DNA of 24,049 nucleotides from Fidelibacterota bacterium TCS52. Lineage in GTDB: Bacteria; Fidelibacterota; Fidelibacteria; Fidelibacterales; Fidelibacteraceae. A model generated the notes under the pieces. It searched no databases and was not told the DNA's origin. It saw only the letters and a list, made by a program, of their open reading frames with translations. The DNA lies in the NCBI GenBank assembly GCA_001577215.1, contig LSCC01000073.1, forward strand, positions 1-24,049, written 5' to 3'. Every line of letters begins with the position of its first letter. Positions within the stretch are counted from its first letter, which is position 1. The position numbers and the translations under genes were made by a program. Shown in pieces: positions 1 through 6,949 of the stretch.

Positions 1-56
1 GGAAAAAGGAGAAAGGAAAAAGGAGAAAGGAAAAAGGAGAAAGGAAAAAGGAGAGA
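1..56. repeat. 14-bp purine-only tandem repeat, four copies
   Basis: The unit GGAAAAAGGAGAAA occurs three times perfectly and a fourth time with its end changed (GAGAGAGA follows). The array touches the window edge, so the true copy number is unknown. One strand is pure purine. It lies in non-coding DNA upstream of the threonine dehydrogenase gene. No function is inferred; such arrays commonly vary in copy number. Confidence 0.9.
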
Positions 57-115
57 GAGAAAATGAGACTGGGAGAAATAGAGAAATGGAAATTAAGAAT
101 TGAGAGCTGAAAAGT

Positions 116-146
116 AAATCCCGAAGGGATGTAATGATTATAAGAA
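116..146. repeat. REP-like palindromic repeat, copy 1
   Basis: A short hairpin ATCCC-GAA-GGGAT is followed by a tail GTAATGATTATAAGAA. The same layout recurs about 50 bp downstream with different stem bases but the same GAA loop and a similar tail. This suggests a dispersed structured element rather than chance. Short palindromes with a CGAAGG core are, from memory, common in intergenic DNA of FCB-group genomes; whether this belongs to a named family is not known from the sequence. Confidence 0.6.
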
Positions 147-166
147 CAATAAATGTTAAAAAACAA

Positions 167-195
167 AACTCCGAAGGAGTGAAATAATTATATAA
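167..195. repeat. REP-like palindromic repeat, copy 2
   Basis: The hairpin ACTCC-GAA-GGAGT is followed by GAAATAATTATATAAG. Compared with copy 1, the stem differs at two positions on the left arm (TC versus CT) and at the matching positions on the right arm, so pairing is kept. The loop GAA and the AT-rich tail containing ATTATA are shared. Compensatory change points to selection on, or copying of, a folded form. Confidence 0.6.
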
Positions 196-400
196 GTGAA
201 AAGTGAATTAACCACCGGGAACACTTAAGTGAATTGTGAATTTTGAAATGTGAATAATTAAATTACACTTTCGTATTTTTTTGTGTTTTTTTATAGTAGT
301 CGAAATACGGTTATTATACTCCAAAATATTTATTGCATTAATTATATACAATAGTTTTTTATTGTTGAGTAATTCTATTTGTAAAATTATCAAAAATTCC

Positions 401-416
401 TTATCTTATAAGATAA
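401..416. promoter_or_regulatory. Perfect 16-bp palindrome upstream of threonine dehydrogenase
   Basis: TTATCTTATAAGATAA reads identically on both strands and ends 21 bases before the ATG of the threonine dehydrogenase gene, just before its AGAGGA ribosome-binding site (424-429). It could be an operator for a dimeric regulator or an mRNA hairpin near the start codon. AT-rich palindromes also arise by chance in DNA of this composition, so the role is tentative. Confidence 0.35.
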
Positions 417-437
417 AATAGATAGAGGATTTTTATT

Positions 438-1394
438 ATGAAAAGAATTTTAGTAGTAGGAGCAGCCGGACAGATTGGTTCGGAATTAACAGTAAAATTA
501 AGAAAAATATACGGTAATAGTAATGTTGTTGCTTCAGATATTAAAGCTCAAGTTCCGTATGATCTAAAACACGGTGGGCCTTTCGAAGTTGTTGATTGTC
601 TTAATAAGCAGAAAATTAGTGATATTATAGTGAAATATAATATTGATACTGTTTATAATTTAGTTGCCATACTTTCAGCAGTTGGCGAGGCAAAACCAGA
701 TATGGCTTGGAAAGTAAATCTTGGCAGTTTGCTGAATCTGTTGGATCTGTCAAAAGAGTTACAATTTGCAATTATGACACCAAGTTCTATAGGAGCATTT
801 GGAGACTCTACTCCAAAGGATAAAACACCTCAGGAAACAATTATGCGACCTGATACGATCTATGGAGTATCAAAAGTTTCAGGTGAATTGTTATGCGATT
901 ATTATCACAAAAAATATGGAATTGATACAAGAGGAGTCAGATATCCTGGAATAATTTCAAATGTAACGATGCCCGGGGGAGGAACTACAGATTATGCAGT
1001 AGAAATTTTTTATAAAGCAATTCAAGAAAGGAAATTTACCTGCAATTTGAAGCCCGGAACATTTCTTGATATGATGTATATGCCCGATGCTGTTGATGCT
1101 GCGATAGAATTAATGGAAGCAGATCCAAATAAACTACGACATAGAAATGCATATAATGTATCAGCAATGAGTTTCGATCCTGAAATGTTGGCAAATGAAA
1201 TAAAAAAACATATTCCTGATTTTAAAATGAAATATAAAATAAATAATGATCTACAGAAAATAGCCGATTCTTGGCCAAATAGTATGGATGATTCCTTTGC
1301 AAGAGAGGATTGGGATTGGCAGCATAAGTTTGATATCTCTACCATGACCGAAGATATGATCAAAACACTTAAAAAAAGATTAAATGAAAAATAA
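438..1394 (+). CDS. tdh: L-threonine 3-dehydrogenase, short-chain (epimerase-like) type
   Basis: Likely oxidises L-threonine with NAD+ to 2-amino-3-ketobutyrate in the cytoplasm, the first step of threonine breakdown to glycine and acetyl-CoA. The 318-residue protein begins with a Rossmann glycine motif GAAGQIG (about residues 8-14) and has the catalytic YGVSK (YxxxK) motif near residue 142. The segments RYPGIIS, the PGGGTTDYAVEIFYKA region and LDMMYMPDA are typical of this extended-SDR threonine dehydrogenase group, which is unrelated to the zinc-dependent E. coli Tdh despite the shared name. A good AGAGGA ribosome-binding site lies 8 bases before the ATG. Its stop overlaps the next gene by 11 bases. 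A different NAD-dependent epimerase is possible but less likely given these motifs. Confidence 0.88.
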   Translation: MKRILVVGAAGQIGSELTVKLRKIYGNSNVVASDIKAQVPYDLKHGGPFEVVDCLNKQKISDIIVKYNIDTVYNLVAILSAVGEAKPDMAWKVNLGSLLNLLDLSKELQFAIMTPSSIGAFGDSTPKDKTPQETIMRPDTIYGVSKVSGELLCDYYHKKYGIDTRGVRYPGIISNVTMPGGGTTDYAVEIFYKAIQERKFTCNLKPGTFLDMMYMPDAVDAAIELMEADPNKLRHRNAYNVSAMSFDPEMLANEIKKHIPDFKMKYKINNDLQKIADSWPNSMDDSFAREDWDWQHKFDISTMTEDMIKTLKKRLNEK

Positions 1395-2460
1395 AATTGC
1401 AAAAAAATCTTTACAACAGAATCGCGAAAATACAGGTGAATTTAAAAATAATATTACTGATAAAATTCAAAAAATACTGATAATACGATTTTCATCAATC
1501 GGTGATATCGTCCTTACAAATTCTATTTTAAAGATAGTTGGAAAAAAGTATAAAAATGCTACAGTTAATTATTTGACAAAAAATAAATTTCGTTCACTTG
1601 TGGAATTTCATCCAGTTGTTAGTAATATAATAATCCTTGAAGATCATTCTTCATTAATTCAATTGAGAAATTCAATTAAAAAATCGACATATGATCTGAT
1701 AATAGATCTTCATAATTCTATGAGAAGTAAATTAATTACTTTTGGTTTGAAAAATGTAAAAAGGTATAAAAAACATAAAATACAGCGATATTTATTAACA
1801 AAATTTAAAATAAGAATTGGTGAATTTTTCCATGTGACTCAAAAATACTTAGAGACGATAAATGTAAAAGAAAAAATTAATTCATTTAAATTATTTTTAC
1901 CTTCGGAAGAAATGATCAGAGAAAATTTAAGAGATAAATTTCAACAATTGAAAAAAAGTAACTCTGTTTTGGGAATATCAGTTGGTGCATCTAAACCATC
2001 AAAAATGTTTCCAATACATAAATTTATTGATATTATTAATTCAGTCGGATTTGAATTTGATAAAATTGTATTTTTGGGAAACGGTGAGTTAGAGGACAAA
2101 TTAACAAAACTTATTGCTGATAAGATCGACTTTAAATCAATAAATTTATGTTCACAACTTACAATTTCAGAATTGATCTTATTTGTAAATGAGCTGACAA
2201 TTTTTATTGGAAATGATTCTGGAATTGCTCATATTTCAGCCGGAACCGAAGTAAAAACAATAGCATTCTTCGGTCAGACAGTTCTTGAATATGGGTTTAC
2301 ACCAGTCGGAAATGTTGAAATTATTGAACCGGACGAAAAATTATCCTGTCGACCTTGTGGACATCTTGGACATAACAATTGCCCGAAAAAACATCACTAT
2401 TGTATGGAAAAAATGTCGTCAGAAAAGATCGTAAATAAAATAAAGAAGTTCAATTTATGA
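1384..2460 (+). CDS. Glycosyltransferase family 9, heptosyltransferase-like
   Basis: Probably transfers a heptose or similar sugar to the lipopolysaccharide core at the inner face of the cytoplasmic membrane. The family signature ILIIRFSSIGDIVLT occurs near residue 31, after a basic, charged N-terminal extension of about 30 residues. The C-terminal donor-binding half contains LGISVGASKPSKMFP and FIGNDSGIAHISAG, followed by a cysteine-rich tail (CRPCG, then two further Cys) often seen in this family. Length (358 aa) fits GT9. The start overlaps the previous gene by 11 bases and the stop overlaps kdtA as ATGA, so expression is likely coupled. Whether it is a WaaC, WaaF or another core transferase cannot be told from sequence alone. 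Confidence 0.85.
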   Translation: MKNKIAKKSLQQNRENTGEFKNNITDKIQKILIIRFSSIGDIVLTNSILKIVGKKYKNATVNYLTKNKFRSLVEFHPVVSNIIILEDHSSLIQLRNSIKKSTYDLIIDLHNSMRSKLITFGLKNVKRYKKHKIQRYLLTKFKIRIGEFFHVTQKYLETINVKEKINSFKLFLPSEEMIRENLRDKFQQLKKSNSVLGISVGASKPSKMFPIHKFIDIINSVGFEFDKIVFLGNGELEDKLTKLIADKIDFKSINLCSQLTISELILFVNELTIFIGNDSGIAHISAGTEVKTIAFFGQTVLEYGFTPVGNVEIIEPDEKLSCRPCGHLGHNNCPKKHHYCMEKMSSEKIVNKIKKFNL

Positions 2461-3770
2461 GTAAAAATATTTCTCGCAAAGGTACAAAGTCACATAGAAA
2501 TATATTTTGGATCATATTTTACAATATTTTAGTAATATTGTTTTATCCAATAGTTATTTTGGTAAGTTTTTTTAATTCCAAAATTAGAGCAGGAGTGAAG
2601 GGCAGAAAAACAACTTTTAAAAAATTGACAAATTGGAGAAATAATATTGGTGATGATATTCCAATTATTATGGTAAATTGTTCATCACTTGGAGAATATG
2701 AACAAGCGAAACCGCTAATTGAAAAGATCAAAAATGAGAATGAAAAAATCCAAATTGCACTATCATTTTTTTCACCAAGCGGATATGAAAATTTTAAGTA
2801 TAATAATTTAGTTGATGTTGTATATTATTTACCTTTTGATCTCTATTGGAAGATTTCAAAATTGATTAAAATTGTGAAGCCAAGTGCAATAATAGATACA
2901 AGCTATGATATTTGGCCAAATTTACTGTTTAATTCTAAGAAGAATGGAATTGTCCATTATTTAATTTCTGCACGATTAAAAGAGAATACTTCAAAATTGA
3001 AACCAATAATAAGACAGTTATTTAGAATTTTATTTAGTTATTATAAAAGAATTTTTACTGTTTCAGATTTGGATTACAAATTATTTTGTTCATTAATTAG
3101 GTCATCGGATAGCATTGTAAATGTTGGGGATACTCGTTTTGATAATGTGGAAAAAAGGTTTCAAAAATTTAAAGATGTGAATTTATTTCCAACTACTTGG
3201 AAAGATGAAAAAGTAATTGTTTTTGGCTCTACTCACAGCGAATGTTATGATCAAATAATTCCAGCGATCAAATTATTACAAAATGAAAATAAAAAATTGC
3301 ATTTCGTCATCGCTCCTCACGATCCTGTAGAAAATATTTATTTGATGTTCAAAGAAAAATTGAGTGGTTTAGAAAAATTGTCTAAAATATCAAGTAATTC
3401 AGAAGCAAAAAATATATATGTGGATACAATTGGTGATCTGTCAAAATTGTATTTTTCATCTGATCTTGCTTATGTTGGCGGTGGTTTTGGGAATGATGGA
3501 CTACACAATGTGATGGAACCGGCAGTTTGTGGAATTCCAATTTTTATCGGTCCAAATAATTCTAACTCGATCGAGGCACAAGAATTGATCAAAAAAAGAG
3601 TGATATTTGTATTTAATTCTTCAGAACAATTGATAAATATTGTGAATTCGTTATTGAATGATTCAAATAATTATAAAGATATTTCCCAAAAGACAAGGGA
3701 GTATATAATCCAATCGGTTGGAGCATCAGAAAAAATAATAGAATATTTGATAAATGATAAAATTATCTAA
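2457..3770 (+). CDS. kdtA: 3-deoxy-D-manno-octulosonic acid (Kdo) transferase
   Basis: Transfers Kdo from CMP-Kdo to the lipid A precursor, an essential early step in LPS inner-core assembly. A hydrophobic N-terminal anchor (about residues 18-38) precedes the GT-B fold. The family motif with the presumed catalytic base is SSLGE (Glu80). Further markers are DIWPNLL (from residue 151), FGSTHSE, IAPHDP, and the donor-binding YVGGGF...HNVMEPAVCGIPIFIGP region. Where many members read ETELWPN, this one has SYDIWPN, so the first Glu is Ser149 and the second Asp151. Length (437 aa) is near the family norm. The start codon shares four bases (ATGA) with the GT9 gene, and the 3' end overlaps the next gene by 17 bases. 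Confidence 0.9.
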   Translation: MSKNISRKGTKSHRNIFWIIFYNILVILFYPIVILVSFFNSKIRAGVKGRKTTFKKLTNWRNNIGDDIPIIMVNCSSLGEYEQAKPLIEKIKNENEKIQIALSFFSPSGYENFKYNNLVDVVYYLPFDLYWKISKLIKIVKPSAIIDTSYDIWPNLLFNSKKNGIVHYLISARLKENTSKLKPIIRQLFRILFSYYKRIFTVSDLDYKLFCSLIRSSDSIVNVGDTRFDNVEKRFQKFKDVNLFPTTWKDEKVIVFGSTHSECYDQIIPAIKLLQNENKKLHFVIAPHDPVENIYLMFKEKLSGLEKLSKISSNSEAKNIYVDTIGDLSKLYFSSDLAYVGGGFGNDGLHNVMEPAVCGIPIFIGPNNSNSIEAQELIKKRVIFVFNSSEQLINIVNSLLNDSNNYKDISQKTREYIIQSVGASEKIIEYLINDKII

Positions 3771-4497
3771 TGTAAAAGTATTGAGAAAATATTTTGAATT
3801 GAATATTGAAAAATTCTCAATCGAAAATGGGAAAAGTATTTTACTTCTTGGAAATTCTGGATGTGGTAAAACAACATTATTAAAACTATTAGCCGGATTT
3901 ATTGAGAAATATGAAGGAAATGTTCACTTTGAGAATTCTAATCGATTAACTTCAATAATGTTGCAAAACCCAATTGAACAGATGATAACACCAACTGTTA
4001 AAACAGAATTAAAATTTTCATTGTTAAATGAAAATATTGAAGAAAAAGGGATACAAAAAAAGATCAAGGTTATTGCAAGTTATTTTGAAATTGAAAAATT
4101 ATTTAATAATAATTTAAGAGAATTATCGTTTGGTGAGCTACAAAAAGTAATGTTAGCGGCAACTTTTTTAGTGAATGCAAATTATTATTTTTTAGATGAA
4201 CCAACAAGTCATTTAGATTTTAGATCAATAAAAATATTGTATAATTATATTCAGAAAATTGTAAATGAAGGAAAAACCGTAATAATTGCAAGTCAAAATT
4301 TTAATGAATATTCTTTTACAGATAAAACGATGATTATGAATGACGGAAAGATAGTTGAATATTATGATAGTTGTAATATTGATGAGAATAAAAATAGAAT
4401 TAATGAATACGGATTAAGGTCTTCAGATGATGAAATTGTGAAAATTATTAAAATAATGTTGAAAAATAAACCAAATAAGGCATATAGGGAAATATAA
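3754..4497 (+). CDS. ABC transporter ATP-binding protein, ECF (EcfA/CbiO)-type, first of a pair
   Basis: A stand-alone nucleotide-binding domain of 247 residues. Walker A is GNSGCGKTT (33-41), the Q-loop is LQNPIEQM (Gln71), the signature is LSFGE (124-128) and Walker B is YYFLDEP (144-150). The QNPxxQ...PTVxxEL pattern is characteristic of EcfA/CbiO ATPases of energy-coupling-factor importers. The switch histidine expected after the strand VIIAS is replaced by Gln181, so this subunit may be catalytically weak. It overlaps kdtA by 17 bases and is followed 45 bases later by a second ATPase. No EcfT or substrate-binding membrane subunit lies in the window, so the substrate is unknown. Confidence 0.75.
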   Translation: MIKLSNVKVLRKYFELNIEKFSIENGKSILLLGNSGCGKTTLLKLLAGFIEKYEGNVHFENSNRLTSIMLQNPIEQMITPTVKTELKFSLLNENIEEKGIQKKIKVIASYFEIEKLFNNNLRELSFGELQKVMLAATFLVNANYYFLDEPTSHLDFRSIKILYNYIQKIVNEGKTVIIASQNFNEYSFTDKTMIMNDGKIVEYYDSCNIDENKNRINEYGLRSSDDEIVKIIKIMLKNKPNKAYREI

Positions 4498-4531
4498 GAA
4501 AAGAACTTAAATGTTTCTATAATTCTTATAT
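4492..4531 (+). other. Inverted repeat between the two ABC ATPase genes
   Basis: ATATAAGAA (4492-4500) is complementary to TTCTTATAT (4523-4531), giving a 9-bp AT-rich stem with a 22-base loop. It spans the stop codon of the first ATPase and ends 11 bases before the second start. No T-tract follows, so it is not a typical terminator. It may affect translation of the second gene, which lacks a clear ribosome-binding site, or be fortuitous in AT-rich DNA. Confidence 0.3.
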
Positions 4532-4542
4532 AGTTCAAAAAA

Positions 4543-5253
4543 ATGAAAATATTACCATTCAAATACAAAATAACTCCTAAAAAAATATTTAAGAATGAAA
4601 AGATCATTGATATTTCACCCTATTCTTGTATTGGAATTGTTGGTAAAATTGGCAGTGGAAAAAGTACATTGATAAAATTATTGGTAGATTATGAATTGCA
4701 GAAGGTTGGAGCTTATGATAATTACAATTTTTCCGCATATTTATCACAGGATCTAACTCGTTTATTTGTTGGGAATACACTTGGGACGATAATAAATTTA
4801 TACGAGAATAATAGTCATGAAATTGGAAAACATTTTGATAAAGAATTATTTTTAAAATATATTGAAAAATTAGAATTAAAAATAGATAATAAGTATAATA
4901 GACGATTAATTGATTTTTCTGTAGGAGAAGCACAGCGAATTGCAATTGCATTAACTTCTGCAACAGTTTCCAAGATCGTTGTTTTTGATGAACCAACTAC
5001 TGCACTCAATAATCGCTATTTAAATATTTTTTATTCTATAGTTGAAGAGATTAAAAAACGCTCAAAAATTTTTATTATATCACATAAATTTTTAGATATT
5101 ATAAAAACTAGCGAATATATTTTATTTATTGATGAATTGCAGATAAAAGATGACTTTTTTATTGAACAATTTATTGCAAAAGACAATATAATGAGTTATT
5201 TTTCGTTCTACGAAAAATATAAAATGAAAGGAATTGAAAAGAGTGGCAAATAA
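4543..5253 (+). CDS. ABC transporter ATP-binding protein, ECF-like, second of a pair
   Basis: A 236-residue nucleotide-binding domain that probably forms a heterodimer with the preceding ATPase. Walker A is GKIGSGKST (34-42), the Q-loop Gln is Q69 (YLSQD), the signature is FSVGE (125-129), Walker B is IVVFDEP (145-151) and the switch histidine is His181 (ISHKF). The D-loop reads TALN rather than the usual SALD. Thus the first partner lacks the switch His and this one lacks the D-loop Asp, an asymmetry consistent with two specialised subunits. The signature and Walker regions are intact. There is no obvious ribosome-binding site before the ATG. Its 3' end overlaps the PgsA-FtsY fusion gene by up to 20 bases. 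Confidence 0.72.
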   Translation: MKILPFKYKITPKKIFKNEKIIDISPYSCIGIVGKIGSGKSTLIKLLVDYELQKVGAYDNYNFSAYLSQDLTRLFVGNTLGTIINLYENNSHEIGKHFDKELFLKYIEKLELKIDNKYNRRLIDFSVGEAQRIAIALTSATVSKIVVFDEPTTALNNRYLNIFYSIVEEIKKRSKIFIISHKFLDIIKTSEYILFIDELQIKDDFFIEQFIAKDNIMSYFSFYEKYKMKGIEKSGK

Positions 5254-6820
5254 AATAACAAAACAGAGCATTAAAGAGAGAAAAGATGTAATAAAAGGGA
5301 AATTAGACCCTAAAAAAGTTGATTCGCACATATTTTTCACCTTGGCAAATATTATCAGTTTGATCAGAGCATTTTTGACTTTACCAATTGTTTACTATTT
5401 TTATCAAGACAATATCAAAATGGCAGTAATATTGCTTAGTATAGCAGTAATAACTGATTGGTTGGATGGTTATGCCGCCAGACATGCGGAGTCAGTAACA
5501 ACTTATGGAAAAGCTTTGGATCCATTAGCTGATAAATTAGTAGGGATGGGTGTCTTGGCGATTATGGTAGTCAAAATGGATTTTCCAATTTGGTTTATTG
5601 GTGCTTTGGCAGTTAGAGATTTTTCGATAATTATTTTAGCTATGATCTTACATAATTCAAGAGGAATTGTCAAAGGAGCGAATATATTGGGTAAAATATT
5701 TCTATTTGTAAGTACACTTATGGGATTTGCTTGGATCTATAATTATGTTAAACCATTCCCACACCCATATCACATTTATTTACTTTTTGCCGCTACAGGT
5801 ATAATGTTAATTAGTTGGATATATTATTTTGTAGAATTGATCAACTTAATGAGAAAATCGCCTTATCAACCGGTAATTGAGCGAAAAAAAATAGATAAAA
5901 AAAGTAAAGTCGTAGAAAATAAATTTTATTCCGGATTGAAAAAAACGAGAGATAAATTTAAAAATGGTCTGTTTTCACTCTTTGGAGAAAATGTTAAAAT
6001 AGATAAAGATTTTTTAGACGAAGTTGAAGCATTTTTATATCAATCTGATATCGGCGCAAATATTACAGAAAAATTGTTAGATAATATAAAAACAGCATCA
6101 AAAAAAGACTCCATAAATGATTTTAAAGATATTAAAACAATTTTCTATGATAAATTTAGCGAATTATTTAAAGAAGATGATATAAGAGTAGATATTGAAA
6201 ATAATAAACCATTTGTAATTCTTGTAACTGGTGTAAATGGTTCTGGCAAGACGACTTCAATTGGGAAGTTGGCCAACCATTATTCTCAAAAAGGGAAAAA
6301 GGTATTGATAGTTGCAGGTGATACATATAGAGCTGCAGCTGTCGAGCAATTAGATGATTGGGCAAAAAGATCCAAAGTTGACATTATTAAAAATTTGGAA
6401 GCTAATAATCCTTCAGGAATTGTTTTTGATGGAATAAGTGCTGGTGTTTCAAGGAAATCAGATGTAATTATTGTTGATACGGCTGGGCGATTACATAATA
6501 AAAAACATCTTATGGGAGAATTGATAAAAATTGAACGAGTTATAAAAAAGGTGATTCCCGATGCTCCACACGAGTCACTGCTTGTAATTGATGGAACAAT
6601 TGGGCAAAATAGTTTAATTCAAGCAAAAGAGTTTATGAATAGTATTCCAATAACCGGATTAATTATGACAAAATTAGATGGTACTGCTAAGGGGGGAATT
6701 TTAATAGCAATAAAAGATGAATTAAATATTCCTGTGAAATTTATTGGGCTTGGAGAGGGAATTGACGATCTGCTTCCGTTTTCTTCTGAATATTATATAG
6801 AATCGTTGTTTGGAGAATAG
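5234..6820 (+). CDS. pgsA-ftsY: Fusion of CDP-alcohol phosphatidyltransferase (PgsA-like) and SRP receptor GTPase FtsY
   Basis: One uninterrupted 528-residue frame carries two normally separate proteins. Residues about 33-205 form a multi-spanning CDP-alcohol phosphatidyltransferase with the full catalytic motif D75-x2-D78-G79-x2-A82-R83-x8-G92-x3-D96-x3-D100, most like PgsA, which makes phosphatidylglycerolphosphate. After a basic linker (about 206-232) comes a complete FtsY NG domain: N-domain helices, P-loop GVNGSGKTT (333-341), DTYRAAAVEQL, DTAGR (415-419), TKLD (479-482) and GLGEGIDDLLPF. FtsY docks ribosome-SRP complexes at the membrane; here the enzyme part would replace its usual acidic A-domain anchor. 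The longest frame starts with TTG at 5234; GTG at 5243, about 10 bases after GGA, is an alternative. The only in-frame ATG near the junction (5849) has no ribosome-binding site. PssA-like specificity cannot be excluded for the first domain. Confidence 0.88.
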   Translation: MKRVANKITKQSIKERKDVIKGKLDPKKVDSHIFFTLANIISLIRAFLTLPIVYYFYQDNIKMAVILLSIAVITDWLDGYAARHAESVTTYGKALDPLADKLVGMGVLAIMVVKMDFPIWFIGALAVRDFSIIILAMILHNSRGIVKGANILGKIFLFVSTLMGFAWIYNYVKPFPHPYHIYLLFAATGIMLISWIYYFVELINLMRKSPYQPVIERKKIDKKSKVVENKFYSGLKKTRDKFKNGLFSLFGENVKIDKDFLDEVEAFLYQSDIGANITEKLLDNIKTASKKDSINDFKDIKTIFYDKFSELFKEDDIRVDIENNKPFVILVTGVNGSGKTTSIGKLANHYSQKGKKVLIVAGDTYRAAAVEQLDDWAKRSKVDIIKNLEANNPSGIVFDGISAGVSRKSDVIIVDTAGRLHNKKHLMGELIKIERVIKKVIPDAPHESLLVIDGTIGQNSLIQAKEFMNSIPITGLIMTKLDGTAKGGILIAIKDELNIPVKFIGLGEGIDDLLPFSSEYYIESLFGE

Positions 6821-6949
6821 TAACCACAATGAACACATAGATGGCACCCTTATACGCTACGCTATAGGGTAGGCAATGTATACGAAAAGTAATTATAAAA
6901 GTAGGATGAGGGTAAAACAATATAACTTTGTGGTAAAAGAATTTAAAAT
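6821..6949. other. Intergenic gap with a hairpin
   Basis: This is the first real gap in the left block. It holds the imperfect hairpin ACCC-T-TATA / TATAGGGT (6846-6870, one bulged T, loop CGCTACGC, itself containing a TACGC TACGC direct repeat). It also has an ACCACAATGAACACATAG patch like intergenic filler seen in related low-GC genomes (recollection, not checked). No T-tract follows the hairpin, so a terminator is not supported. A promoter for rimO may lie here but none is convincing. Confidence 0.4.

Larger units (their letters stand above)
1..437. other. Non-coding leading region with repeats
   Basis: No credible gene is visible on either strand. The stretch holds the 14-bp tandem array (1-56), two REP-like palindromes (about 116-195), a degenerate GTGAA/GTGAAT-rich patch (about 196-255) that includes the palindrome CACTTAAGTG, a T-rich stretch with a weak CGTATTT/AAATACG pairing (272-309), and a 16-bp palindrome (401-416) before the first gene. 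The only open frame, on the minus strand at 208-393, is low-complexity and has no ribosome-binding site. Confidence 0.7.

Noticed and set aside
1..255. CRISPR array
   Set aside because: The repeats are a spacerless 14-bp tandem array and two short palindromes; there are no regularly spaced unique spacers and no cas genes.
208..393. Minus-strand 61-residue open frame in the leading non-coding region
   Set aside because: Low-complexity Ile/Asn/Lys composition, no ribosome-binding site, and it overlaps repeat-like DNA.
1022..1402. Minus-strand 126-residue open frame opposite threonine dehydrogenase
   Set aside because: It is an antisense shadow of a gene with clear catalytic motifs; no family features.
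4604..4996. Minus-strand 130-residue open frame opposite the second ABC ATPase
   Set aside because: Lies antisense to intact Walker and signature motifs and shows no recognisable domain.
5849..6820. Separate ftsY gene starting at the internal ATG
   Set aside because: No ribosome-binding site precedes this ATG (upstream is coding for a membrane helix), and the frame is continuous with the PgsA-like part.
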